Below are positions 1 through 7,970 of a stretch of DNA of 15,115 nucleotides, piece after piece. The notes below the pieces were generated by a model. It was given only the letters and a program-made list of their open reading frames with translations, did not search any database and was not told where the DNA came from. The position numbers were made by a program, and so were the translations under genes. Origin of the DNA: JASFYU01 sp045046905 (lineage in GTDB: Bacteria > Bacteroidota > Bacteroidia > Flavobacteriales > Flavobacteriaceae). How positions within the stretch are numbered: the first letter of the stretch is position 1; each line of letters begins with the position of its first letter. The stretch covers positions 1-15,115 of the forward strand of contig JASFYU010000162.1 in the NCBI GenBank assembly GCA_045046905.1, written 5' to 3'.

Positions 1-311
1 GTAAAAAATCCTCCCCAAGGTCCCATGGCTGATCTGGCAAAAGAATAGGCTCCGCCCGTATGAGGTAGGGCAGGAGACATCTCGGCAACACTTTGGGTAA
101 GGCCAATATACATAACGGCTACAATACTAGTAGCGATAAACATACCGCCCCAGCCACCGGAGGTCAATCCAAGATTCCAGCCAGAAAAATGGCCTGATAT
201 TACCGCCCCAACACCCAAGGCCCACAACGACCATACCCCAGCATGGCGCTTTAGTTCTCTAGATTCAAAATAGGACTTGTCCATTTTCTTGTACTTGACA
301 CCTTTACTCAT
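1..311 (-). CDS. Ethanolamine permease-like APC transporter, N-terminal part (runs off the left edge)
   Basis: Translated by hand from ATG at 311-309; 103 codons are visible and the frame is open to base 1. After a charged N-terminus (residues 1-24, with YFESRELKRHAG at 14-25) comes a first membrane helix with the unwound glycine motif GVGAVISG (33-40), which forms part of the substrate site in the amino acid-polyamine-organocation superfamily. A second helix (about 56-74) is followed by AEMSPALPHTGGAYSFAR (76-93). This combination is characteristic of the ethanolamine permease branch, which imports ethanolamine across the inner membrane. I recognise the family from the motifs; the true substrate is inferred. 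It is transcribed away from the decayed lrp relic at 862-946. Given the phosphonate genes in the same window, another small amine such as 2-aminoethylphosphonate cannot be excluded. No Shine-Dalgarno is seen, as is common in this phylum. Confidence 0.85.
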   Translation of the reverse strand, partial: MSKGVKYKKMDKSYFESRELKRHAGVWSLWALGVGAVISGHFSGWNLGLTSGGWGGMFIATSIVAVMYIGLTQSVAEMSPALPHTGGAYSFARSAMGPWGGFF

Positions 312-564
312 GTAGCTTGGTTTTTGAATGATTATACCCTATATACTCATCACATATAAACTTTTGGTTTTTAAACACTTTCTTTCTGTTTTTCCTAAGT
401 TAAAATTTTGAACCGTAGCTCTACTATGCTCGAAAGATTTGCCATGGTAAAGCAAAAAATAAATTTACCTAATTTCCATACCTAATAAGTACAACGATTT
501 AAAAGTAATGCTACCACATTCTCACGATATAGATAATCTTTGGTAAGATGTAGTTTATCGGGTT
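312..564. other. AT-rich intergenic upstream of the permease
   Basis: This stretch should contain the promoter of the permease on the minus strand. I see no clear match to the Bacteroidota -33 TTTG / -7 TAnnTTTG consensus. The only structure is a weak inverted repeat, GGTAAA (446-451) with TTTACC (464-469). No coding potential was found. Confidence 0.4.
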
Positions 565-945
565 ATAATCCAAACAATGTTACAGTTTAATTTTACTGCT
601 AAATATCTTTATATGATTTTAAAATATGTTATACTATAATAATCTAGAAAATAATTCTACAAATAATAACATTTGAAGTAATTTCATACTCTATTTAAGA
701 GTATATAAATTTCTTTCAGTTTAAAATTACTGTTGCATGAAATCCTAGGTCATGGATTCAAAGAATACACCCCGGGTTATGATTAGGGAGAAAGATGGGA
801 GCGAGTGGTTCTCATGCGTTTTCAGATTTTGAAATATTTTACTATTTACAAAATTATAAACATATAGAATTTGCTAATAATGCTTTGAAAATACTAAGTT
901 CTTTATGCCCTTTACAAAGCAGACATCTTGCGTTGGTTACTATTT
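565..945 (+). repeat. Copy A of a diverged direct repeat: lrp upstream region plus lrp 5' end
   Basis: By eye this stretch aligns, in the same orientation, with the upstream region and 5' end of the lrp gene near 8972-9530, at roughly 70 % identity. Anchors are a 17-base exact match (GTTTAAAATTACTGTTG at 719-735 and 9132-9148), a 13-base match (GATTCAAAGAATA at 755-767 and 9305-9317), GGTTCTCAT (807-815 and 9380-9388) and TTGAAAATACT (885-895 and 9448-9458). Between the first two anchors copy A has 19 bases where copy B has 156, because copy B carries an inserted repeat. Copy A also holds a palindrome, TACTCT (687-692) with AGAGTA (698-703), of a size typical for Lrp/AsnC operators; it is not intact in copy B. 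The identity figure is an estimate, not computed. Confidence 0.72.
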
Positions 946-946
946 G
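862..946 (+). pseudogene. Decayed relic of the start of an lrp/asnC gene
   Basis: Base for base this segment lines up with the start of the lrp gene at 9427. The ATG has become ATA (862-864). The stretch coding ALKILSSL is still readable in one frame against DLKILSLL of the intact gene. After a short deletion the match continues weakly through AAAGCAGACATCTTGCGTTGG, which corresponds to the KEIAVAT part of the helix-turn-helix. The frame then reaches a stop and no further homology is seen. It cannot make a regulator. The reading as a gene relic rests on its position directly behind the conserved upstream block; the coding similarity alone would be weak evidence. Confidence 0.55.
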
Positions 947-1013
947 ATTAAGTATTTACCATATGCATTCCACATACTAATTTGAGGTAAACAGGGATTA
1001 GAATTTTTTAAAA

Positions 1014-1048
1014 ATCATGGCATAGAGAAATAATCTCTATGCCATGAT
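1014..1048 (-). terminator. Terminator of the sigma-fecR-susC-susD unit
   Basis: This is a perfect 15-bp inverted repeat (ATCATGGCATAGAGA at 1014-1028 and its complement at 1034-1048) with a 5-base loop. Read on the minus strand, in the direction of susD transcription, the hairpin is followed directly by TTTTT, as in an intrinsic terminator. It lies 197 bases past the susD stop, so the transcript would have a long 3' untranslated region. Confidence 0.8.
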
Positions 1049-1151
1049 CAAAATTGAATTATGAACTCGTTTAAACCTTTTCCTATTGGCTTAAAAATGT
1101 TGCCTTGTCTATTTTTCGCTTAAATGAAATTACTCAAGACGCGTTCATTGT

Positions 1152-1194
1152 GACAATGATCAACTTAAAAATCGTAAAGTTGATGTACATTGTC
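1152..1194 (-). other. Second hairpin in the susD 3' untranslated region
   Basis: The arms GACAATG-ATCAACTT (1152-1166) and AAGTTGAT-GTA-CATTGTC (1177-1194) pair over 15 positions, with a 3-base bulge (1185-1187) and a 10-base loop. No T-run follows on the minus strand, so it is not itself an obvious terminator. It may protect the mRNA 3' end. Confidence 0.5.
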
Positions 1195-1245
1195 GATTAT
1201 CATGATGATTTTTTAAAATTTATTCAGAAGTTTTCTGCATCTATT

Positions 1246-2682
1246 TTAATTTTCCCACCAACCTTTTACATTTATATCGTCTACGCCCATGACTGATATT
1301 ACCGCATTATAATTTTCAGTGTTGAGTGTTTGTTCAGAATCAGGATATAAAAATCTGACGGGGACATTGTCACCGTTCACGTTATCTGGCCCTGGAACGA
1401 TTACAGAAGGAAATCCGGTCCTCCTAAAATCATACCATGCCTCTAGCCCCACCATAAAAGAGGCCAACCATTTTTGGGTTATTATTGTTTCAATTTCTCC
1501 ATCGTAGGCAACACCTGCCTGTAAAAGAAAAGCGTCAATATCCTGGGTTACGTTCCAATATTCAAAAGACTGTCGAACTCCCTGATCATAATGTGGTTTG
1601 GCATCGCCTGATATTAATTGGCGTTGAGCGGCCTCAGCCAATATAAAATGAATCTCGGCAGCTTGTATTATGGCAGCTTTCACAGAATTTGGCGAATCAT
1701 AAAACAAGGGCTGATTGAGCCTAGATACATTACTGGCGCCACCATTAAAAGTAGACGCATTATCCTCGCTCAACCCATTGGTTAGACCTACAAATAAAGC
1801 AGGGTCATCGTTGGGGTTATCGGTGGGCTGAAACCATTTTTCCAAACGCCCATCACCATTCCCTTTCAAAATAGCCTCACTGGTCTCGCTCATACGATGC
1901 TCGTCAAAACCTCCGATTCTACCTGTACTTATAGGCCAAGAATCTATCTTGGAAGATGCGGGGTAGTTCATAACGGCATTGTCCTCATTAGAGGAAATAA
2001 ACATACCGCTATCTACAATAGCCTGCATTTCACCAGAGACATCTTTCTTGTTTGAGATACGCATCAAATAGCGTAAGCGTAGTGAATTGGCAAACTTACG
2101 CCACTTTTCTGTATCTCCGCCATAGAGGATATCACCGCCCAATATGGTTTGCCCCAAGGCCAGTTGTTCCTCTCCTTTTTTTAAATCTTCAAGTATGCCC
2201 GTATATATAGATTCTTGACTGTCATACTTCGGCTTAAAATTATCATTGTTGCCATTTATGGCTTCAGAAAAGGGTACGTCACCCCAGTTATCAGTAAGGT
2301 TAGCAAAAACATAGGATCTGAGCACAAGTGCCATTCCTTCATAACTCGTGTTTTTGGTTTCCTCCTCCGCAGCCAGTTTCATAATAATATCAATTTCTGG
2401 AAGAATGCCATAATAGGTATTCCAGGTACCAGACTCTGACCCCCAATTATATCTATCAAAACCCGTGAAATTTATTTTTGCGGTCAATTGGCTTACTATA
2501 TTGCCATTGCTCCATCCTGTGCTGACATTTCTAGCGGCAATCGTAGAAATGACGGTAGACATCAATAAATCAGCACTAACACTCTCTGGTTGATTAGGAT
2601 TGGTATTGATTTCTTCAAAATCCTTGGTACACCCAAAAATAAGGGCAACCAGTGTTATATAAACGATTATATGTTTTTTCAT
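1246..2682 (-). CDS. SusD/RagB-family outer membrane nutrient-binding lipoprotein
   Basis: This is the surface lipoprotein partner of the SusC porin at 2692. It caps the SusC barrel and captures the substrate before import. The protein has 478 residues with a lipoprotein signal peptide: MKKH, then a hydrophobic run (5-16), then a lipobox ending in Gly17-Cys18, so Cys18 is the lipidated residue. The mature N-terminus (DFEEINTNPNQPES) and the WGDVPFSEA stretch are characteristic of the SusD-like subfamily with TPR-type helices. It follows susC after 9 bases and is surely co-transcribed with it. The substrate cannot be read from the sequence, because no glycoside hydrolase, sulfatase, lyase or peptidase gene is adjacent. 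The stop is followed by a roughly 200-base 3' region with two hairpins. Confidence 0.93.
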   Translation of the reverse strand: MKKHIIVYITLVALIFGCTKDFEEINTNPNQPESVSADLLMSTVISTIAARNVSTGWSNGNIVSQLTAKINFTGFDRYNWGSESGTWNTYYGILPEIDIIMKLAAEEETKNTSYEGMALVLRSYVFANLTDNWGDVPFSEAINGNNDNFKPKYDSQESIYTGILEDLKKGEEQLALGQTILGGDILYGGDTEKWRKFANSLRLRYLMRISNKKDVSGEMQAIVDSGMFISSNEDNAVMNYPASSKIDSWPISTGRIGGFDEHRMSETSEAILKGNGDGRLEKWFQPTDNPNDDPALFVGLTNGLSEDNASTFNGGASNVSRLNQPLFYDSPNSVKAAIIQAAEIHFILAEAAQRQLISGDAKPHYDQGVRQSFEYWNVTQDIDAFLLQAGVAYDGEIETIITQKWLASFMVGLEAWYDFRRTGFPSVIVPGPDNVNGDNVPVRFLYPDSEQTLNTENYNAVISVMGVDDINVKGWWEN

Positions 2683-2691
2683 TTTAATAGC

Positions 2692-5600
2692 TTAAAAGGT
2701 TATGTTTAAATTAAATCCGAAGCTTCTAGAACTTGGTGTTGCCATATCTTCTACGCCCGGAATTATGGTTCCACCATTAAAAGAAAGTGTCTCGGGGTCA
2801 AAATGTGGATTCTCTGTCCATAATGCCAAATTTCTGCCTACTATGGAAAATGTCATCGTCTCTATAAAAGTGTTTTTCAATAATGATGTTGGAAATTTAT
2901 ATCCCAGTTTCACTTCTCTTAGCTTAACGAATGAGGCATCATACAAACCAACTTCTTCATTACCTCTATTATAACGCCACCAATAATAATCTCGACCACT
3001 CAATCGCACATCGTTGGCACGGTAACTACCGTCGTTGTTCTGAATTACTCCTTCTGATATAATACCTTCTTCTCTGCCAACAGCCGTAAAATCCATCATT
3101 CCGCTGGTGCCACCAATAAGTACCGTTCTAGACAGAACTACGCCACCCTGTCTCCAATCGAATAATACACCTAGATTTATATTTTTGTAAGAGAATGTAT
3201 TTTGAATGCCCAAGGTAAAATCTGGATTGTAATTGCCCAGCTTCTTTAGGGTAGGGTCTCGCAAAGAAAATCCATCGTCATTGTGCACCACTTGACCAAA
3301 TTGCTGGCTGTTCTCATCAGATACCGTTATAAACCCTGTACCATATACATCGCCCATTCTTTCACCTACTTTTGCCTGAACACTTAAATAGTTGGAAGAT
3401 GTCTCATAGGTATCCAAGCCTTCGGTAAGTGAGATTACCTTACCCCTTGCTCTTGTGAAATTGACAATTGTGTTCCATGTAAATTTTTCTGTTTTAATGG
3501 GAACACCGCTCAATACCATTTCAAAACCCCTATTTTGAATTTCTCCGGCATTAATAATCCGCCCATTATAACCAGAAGTATTGGTGACAGGGAGTGTTAA
3601 AATTTGGTTTTTTACCGTCGCATTATAATAGGTCAGGTCCAAGCCCAATCTATTATCGAATAAGCGGATATCGGCGCCAAATTCAATAGATGTTGACTCT
3701 TCGGGCTTTATGTTATTGTTCTTAAGAACAGTAGAAGCATTTACTCTTTGAAAACTTCCAAAAGGTTCACTGAATGCAAATGTATTTCTCAAAGCATATG
3801 CATCAGTATCATTTCCTACAATTGCCCAACCGCCTCTTAGTTTAAAAAAGACAGACTGGGGAAAATCAAATATATCAGACATTATGGCACTTACACCTAC
3901 AGAGGGGTAGAAAAAAGAATTGTTGTCAGTTGGTAGGGTACTAGACCAGTCATTTCTTCCCGTTATATCTAAAAACAATTGATTTTTATAAGAAAAATTA
4001 GCAAAAGCGTACAACGACCTTACTGTTCTCTTATCTATAAAATGAGATTTTGACAATGGTTCTGCTGCATTCTCAAAGTTATAAATTCCGGGAATGGACA
4101 AGGAGTTGGCGCTAATTCTTTTGTACCTATTTTTTTCGGTACGTATATTACCACCCAAAGAAAGCCCTAAAGAAAAGTCTCCGGAAAGCTCCTTGTTGTA
4201 CCTGAGGAGAAAATCTGTGTTCTGTTCCTTAAAGAAGATATCATCCTCACGATACTGCCCTCTGGCAAAGCGTTGCGTACTGTAGGCTCTTTTGCTGACC
4301 CTTAGCTCGTTGAAATAATCCATCCCTGAGCGTACCATTAAAGAAAGGTCATCAGTCAATTCCATATCTACCTTGACATGCCCGAAAACCCTATCCTTGT
4401 CAAAGGCATTGGTATTCTCATTCATAGTAAAGTAGGGGTTGTCGTGCCAGTTGTAATTGTAGTTATATTGCTGTCTCCCTTCTAAGCCTGGCTGCCAGTA
4501 ATTCTTTAAGGAATTCATATTTATCTGACGACCAAACCATACCCACAAATACATGATATTCTCTGTACCATACGAATTATTGGGTCTATTGCCACTGCTA
4601 CTGTTCACATAGTTTACAGATGAGCTGACTTTCAACCAATCTGTTAAATTATAAGAGCCGCTAAATGCGTACGTTCTTCTGTCAAAATCTGTATTCGGTA
4701 AAATTCCTTCATTTTCCAAATTGGTAAAGGAAAGTCGCAAATTTCCTTTTTCGTTACCACCACTTACCGATATATTGGTTGTAGTGGTATAACCTGTTCT
4801 GAAAAAATTCTCTATATTATCAGGCCGTGCAACCCATGGAGTAGCGGTAATCTGATCTGTAAAATTACCTGAGGAATCTCTTGGTCGCAACGCAAAATCA
4901 CCTGCTCTGAAACCACTTGATGTAGGGCTGTCATGTTGTGCGACAAGGCTTCCGTCAAATTTAGGACCCCAACTCTCATCTATATTATCATTAACCCCAG
5001 CCCCAAAGCCATCTAAAAAGGTAAAATTTCCACCTGCGCCCTGACCGTATTGGTTTTGGTATTTGGGTATTCGTAGTGGATTTTCAAAGGTGAAGTTCTG
5101 AGTAAAACTAACGCCCAGACCTTGAGAGTTTCTTCCTGATTTTGTAGTTATAAGTACTACTCCGTTCAAACCCCTAGAACCATATAGGGCGGTGGCACTA
5201 GGCCCTTTTAATATTGTCATTGATTCTACGTCGTCCGGATTGATATCTTGTGCTCCATTTCCGAAATCGGTTTCTAAGTTACCTTCGGATCTATTGCTAA
5301 CGGTTCTATTGCTAATAGGGATGCCGTCTACCACAAAAAGTGGTGAGTTGTTACCTGGAATTAAAGACCCTTCTCCACGAATGGTAATTAAAGAAGTGGA
5401 TCCAACGCCAGAACCCCCACCGGTAATCTGAACACCGGCCACCTTGCCAGCAAGTGAATTAATAATGTTGGTTTCTCTTGCCGTGACCAACTCCTCACCT
5501 TTTACTTCTTGTACAGAGTAGCCCAATCGCTTTTTTTCTACTTTTATACCCAAGGCAGTTACTACAACCTCACTTAAACCTGTGGCGCTCTCTTCTAACG

Positions 5601-6231
5601 TTATTGTTAAATTAGTCTGCCCGTTTAAAGCAATTTCTTTTGTTGTAAAACCAATATACGAGATTTCCAAAGATGCATTTAGATTAGCCACTTCTAGTGT
5701 AAAGTTACCATCAAAATCTGCGGTCACTCCATTGGTGGTACCTTTTTCAACAATATTGGCTCCTGGTAAGGGCATACCGGCCTCATCGATAACTGTTCCT
5801 TGAACGCTGGTTTGTATTGCCGTTTTCTCCAAATCGATCTTGGGGGCAGGGGTGCTTATTCTTTCTGTCTGCCTCTTTTTTAGAACGATTAATTTTTTCT
5901 TAACCTTAAAATAGATGTTGGTATCGGAAAATAAAGATTCAAGAATGTTCGAAATACGTTCTTTTTCAACATTGACCGAAACTTTTCGGTTTACATCCAA
6001 TTTTAAATGGTTGTATAAGAACCGAAAGTCGGTCAAGGACTCTATTTGGGTAAAGAGCTCTTGCACAGTAACATTTTCAAGGTGTAATGTGATTTTGGTA
6101 TTCTGTGAATATGTACTGGCGTTTACAGTAAATAACGAAACTAATAAAAATAAAGTAGTAAGTTTCATCTTTAGGTCGTTTTTGAACGGTCTTTTACAAC
6201 GTAAGATACCGTCCAGTCTGGATTTTTTCAT
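2692..6231 (-). CDS. SusC/RagA-family TonB-dependent outer membrane transporter with STN signalling domain
   Basis: This is the large outer membrane barrel that imports the substrate bound by SusD, powered by TonB. With the ATG at 6231 it has 1179 residues. The frame stays open to a GTG at 6276, but that start lies inside a strong inverted repeat, and MKKSRLDGIL is the usual N-terminus of STN-type SusC proteins. In order: a signal sequence around 22-43 (hydrophobic LTTLFLLVSLF), an STN domain (about 46-117), a carboxypeptidase-regulatory-like beta domain (about 141-212, VQGTVIDEAGMPLPGANI), a TonB box-like EVVVTALG (221-228), the plug with LFVVDGIP (298-305), and the barrel, ending in phenylalanine (NLNITF) as expected for Bam-assembled proteins. 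The STN domain and the adjacent fecR and sigma genes indicate a Fec-type signalling receptor that senses its own substrate. Confidence 0.95.
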   Translation of the reverse strand: MKKSRLDGILRCKRPFKNDLKMKLTTLFLLVSLFTVNASTYSQNTKITLHLENVTVQELFTQIESLTDFRFLYNHLKLDVNRKVSVNVEKERISNILESLFSDTNIYFKVKKKLIVLKKRQTERISTPAPKIDLEKTAIQTSVQGTVIDEAGMPLPGANIVEKGTTNGVTADFDGNFTLEVANLNASLEISYIGFTTKEIALNGQTNLTITLEESATGLSEVVVTALGIKVEKKRLGYSVQEVKGEELVTARETNIINSLAGKVAGVQITGGGSGVGSTSLITIRGEGSLIPGNNSPLFVVDGIPISNRTVSNRSEGNLETDFGNGAQDINPDDVESMTILKGPSATALYGSRGLNGVVLITTKSGRNSQGLGVSFTQNFTFENPLRIPKYQNQYGQGAGGNFTFLDGFGAGVNDNIDESWGPKFDGSLVAQHDSPTSSGFRAGDFALRPRDSSGNFTDQITATPWVARPDNIENFFRTGYTTTTNISVSGGNEKGNLRLSFTNLENEGILPNTDFDRRTYAFSGSYNLTDWLKVSSSVNYVNSSSGNRPNNSYGTENIMYLWVWFGRQINMNSLKNYWQPGLEGRQQYNYNYNWHDNPYFTMNENTNAFDKDRVFGHVKVDMELTDDLSLMVRSGMDYFNELRVSKRAYSTQRFARGQYREDDIFFKEQNTDFLLRYNKELSGDFSLGLSLGGNIRTEKNRYKRISANSLSIPGIYNFENAAEPLSKSHFIDKRTVRSLYAFANFSYKNQLFLDITGRNDWSSTLPTDNNSFFYPSVGVSAIMSDIFDFPQSVFFKLRGGWAIVGNDTDAYALRNTFAFSEPFGSFQRVNASTVLKNNNIKPEESTSIEFGADIRLFDNRLGLDLTYYNATVKNQILTLPVTNTSGYNGRIINAGEIQNRGFEMVLSGVPIKTEKFTWNTIVNFTRARGKVISLTEGLDTYETSSNYLSVQAKVGERMGDVYGTGFITVSDENSQQFGQVVHNDDGFSLRDPTLKKLGNYNPDFTLGIQNTFSYKNINLGVLFDWRQGGVVLSRTVLIGGTSGMMDFTAVGREEGIISEGVIQNNDGSYRANDVRLSGRDYYWWRYNRGNEEVGLYDASFVKLREVKLGYKFPTSLLKNTFIETMTFSIVGRNLALWTENPHFDPETLSFNGGTIIPGVEDMATPSSRSFGFNLNITF

Positions 6232-6270
6232 ACTTTTGTGTTGATTTTTATGATTTAACAAGGTTTGTTG

Positions 6271-6330
6271 AATCACCTTTGTAAACCGAAAAATGTTGAA
6301 GCATTTTTTGGTTTTTTTTATAAGGTGATT
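6271..6330 (-). promoter_or_regulatory. Nested hairpin in the fecR-susC intergenic leader
   Basis: The outer stem is AATCACCTT (6271-6279) with AAGGTGATT (6322-6330), 9 bp and perfect. The inner stem is AACCGAAAAATG (6284-6295) with CATTTTTTGGTT (6302-6313), 12 positions with one mismatch and a 6-base loop. The structure fills nearly half of the 131-base gap between fecR and susC and ends about 40 bases before the susC ATG. It could be a differential stability element or an RNA processing site that lets susC be expressed more than fecR. That role is inferred; the pairing is seen directly. Confidence 0.5.
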
Positions 6331-6362
6331 TTTTTGGTCATGTAAGTTTTACTGCGGTTATT

Positions 6363-7601
6363 TCATTGGCTCGGGTGATTTATATTGTTCATAATCTGAT
6401 TCGTAATACTAATCTTATCCGTATCTATTTTGAATTCAAATGGAGTATCCTCTTTAAAAGCCTCCAGAATCTCTGATAAATTTTCAGTAGTGAAGGAAGC
6501 CGTATACATCTGATCTTCCAAAAACGTATAGCTATTGTCAATTGTTATATTAAAATGCCTTTCTAGCTTCATTCGTATGTTTTTGAATGAGGAATTCTTG
6601 AACAATAGGGTACCATCTTTCCAAGCGGTGTAGATATGGGTATCTACTTTCTTAACTGACACTTCTTGAGTGGTTTTGTCCCAAGCCGCTAAATACCCTG
6701 GTGTCAATACGATTGCCTCTCTGCCGGCGTTCCCAGAACCTTCAGTGTATAATTTGACCGATCCCTCGACCAAAACGGTACTGATTACTTTATCTTCAGG
6801 GTAATATGATATGTTGAACTGGGTACCCAATACTTGCACATTGATATTATTTGCATTTACAATAAAGGGATGGTCCTCTTCTTTTGCGATATCGAAATAG
6901 GCCTCGCCCTCAAGGAATACTTTTCTAGGCTCTCTTTCAATAAATCGAACGGGATATCGAATTGAACTGCCAGCGTTGAGTTTTACCTGCGAGCCATCGG
7001 ACAACAATAGATCAAATTGCTTACCATAAGGAACCGACAACGTATTATAAACAAGTTCTTCTGACATTTCAGTATTCTGGTAGTTGAGTTGATTGCCATT
7101 TTGAGCACCAATCAACATGCCCTTTGAACTAATAATATTGAGATGCCCATTCTCAGACATTACCTTGAGAGTGCCATCATCTAATGTGAGTATTACATTC
7201 TCGACAGCAAGTATATCAGAGTCATATCCAGCAGTTTGATTTGTATTAAAAATTTCTTTTTGATAACTAAAGAACAACCCAGCCATTACAACAAATGCGG
7301 TTGTCAGTAGTATTAGTTTTCCCGTATTTGATATTTTGTTCGTGAAAGTTTTTTTCTCTGCTTTCACGTCATCTCCGATTCGACTCATTATCTTAAGATA
7401 AAGCCTTTCCGATTCACTGCTACTCCTTTTTTTATAGTGTTTTTCATGACCATCGACTTCTTTCAAGTGGGTATTTATCATTTCCACCACATCGTTTTTA
7501 GTATTAGGGTTTTTTATAAAGGCCATCAGGGTTCTATACTCTTTTTCGGAAAGAGTATTGCCGATGAAGTTTTTAAATAATTTGTCTATATTTTGTTTCA
7601 T
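6363..7601 (-). CDS. FecR-family anti-sigma factor (inner membrane)
   Basis: This membrane-bound sigma regulator relays the signal from the STN domain of SusC to the ECF sigma factor. It has 412 residues. A cytoplasmic N-terminal sigma-binding part (1-94) is followed by a single membrane helix (about 95-112, ending GLFFSY). The periplasmic FecR domain (about 187-285) includes LSVPYGKQFDLLLSDGSQ, LNAGSSIRYP, FLEGEAYFDIA and VLGTQFNISYY. The C-terminal DUF4974-type domain (about 331-400), with FKNSSFKNI and ERHFNI, is the part expected to contact STN. The ATG has an unusually good Shine-Dalgarno for this phylum, AAGGAG at 7611-7606, four bases before the start. The sigma gene lies 625 bases upstream and the susC gene 131 bases downstream. 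Confidence 0.93.
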   Translation of the reverse strand: MKQNIDKLFKNFIGNTLSEKEYRTLMAFIKNPNTKNDVVEMINTHLKEVDGHEKHYKKRSSSESERLYLKIMSRIGDDVKAEKKTFTNKISNTGKLILLTTAFVVMAGLFFSYQKEIFNTNQTAGYDSDILAVENVILTLDDGTLKVMSENGHLNIISSKGMLIGAQNGNQLNYQNTEMSEELVYNTLSVPYGKQFDLLLSDGSQVKLNAGSSIRYPVRFIEREPRKVFLEGEAYFDIAKEEDHPFIVNANNINVQVLGTQFNISYYPEDKVISTVLVEGSVKLYTEGSGNAGREAIVLTPGYLAAWDKTTQEVSVKKVDTHIYTAWKDGTLLFKNSSFKNIRMKLERHFNITIDNSYTFLEDQMYTASFTTENLSEILEAFKEDTPFEFKIDTDKISITNQIMNNINHPSQ

Positions 7602-7605
7602 CTAA

Positions 7606-7611
7606 CTCCTT
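7606..7611 (-). promoter_or_regulatory. Strong Shine-Dalgarno of fecR
   Basis: AAGGAG on the minus strand lies four bases before the fecR ATG. It fixes the start codon. It stands out because no comparable sequence was noticed before the other genes checked here. Confidence 0.6.
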
Positions 7612-7657
7612 AGTTGATTTAAGAAAAAATGAGAATCCTCTACTATACTAATACACT

Positions 7658-7683
7658 TCAAAAGTTCAAAAGTCCCAAACCTA
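7658..7683 (-). promoter_or_regulatory. Candidate fecR promoter region with a tandem octamer
   Basis: On the plus strand TCAAAAGT occurs twice in tandem (7658-7665 and 7666-7673). Just upstream in the minus-strand reading, TAGGTTTG (7683-7676) matches the Bacteroidota -7 consensus TAnnTTTG. No good -33 TTTG is found at the usual distance, so the promoter call is weak. The tandem octamer itself is seen directly. It would lie within the first bases of a fecR transcript. Confidence 0.3.
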
Positions 7684-7970
7684 ATTTTTTTTTGATTAAA
7701 AGGATTCATAAGACCTAAAAAAAATAAAGGCTAAAATCTCATGGCTATCTTAGGTGGGGGGTTATTTTACAAAGAGTCGTTTTTTTATTCTATCAGCTCT
7801 TTTAAAACTAGCAAATTAATTTTAAATCGTGGCGTGACAGCCATAATAAATTGTGATTAATCTTTCATTGGAGATATATTTCCCCTACCGAGCTATCTTA
7901 ATATATAGGAAATTACTTTTTCTAATACCTCCTCATTTAAGGTCTAGATTGTATATTAATCCTGACTGCA
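7684..7970. other. AT-rich intergenic between sigma and fecR
   Basis: Low-complexity AT-rich DNA with several A and T runs. The open frame that crosses it on the plus strand runs into the repeat at 7971 and looks random in composition. I see no gene here. Confidence 0.4.

Noticed and set aside
480..510. 12-base inverted match of AAAAGTAATGCT with the sigma upstream region near 8858-8869
   Set aside because: Too short in AT-rich DNA and outside the aligned repeat; likely chance.
1105..1296. Plus-strand open frame of 63 codons past the susD stop
   Set aside because: It overlaps the susD 3' end and covers the hairpin region; composition and residues look random and no start signal is seen.
6232..6276. 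N-terminal extension of SusC to GTG 6276
   Set aside because: The added residues resemble no signal peptide, the start lies inside the nested hairpin, and ATG 6231 gives the usual family N-terminus.
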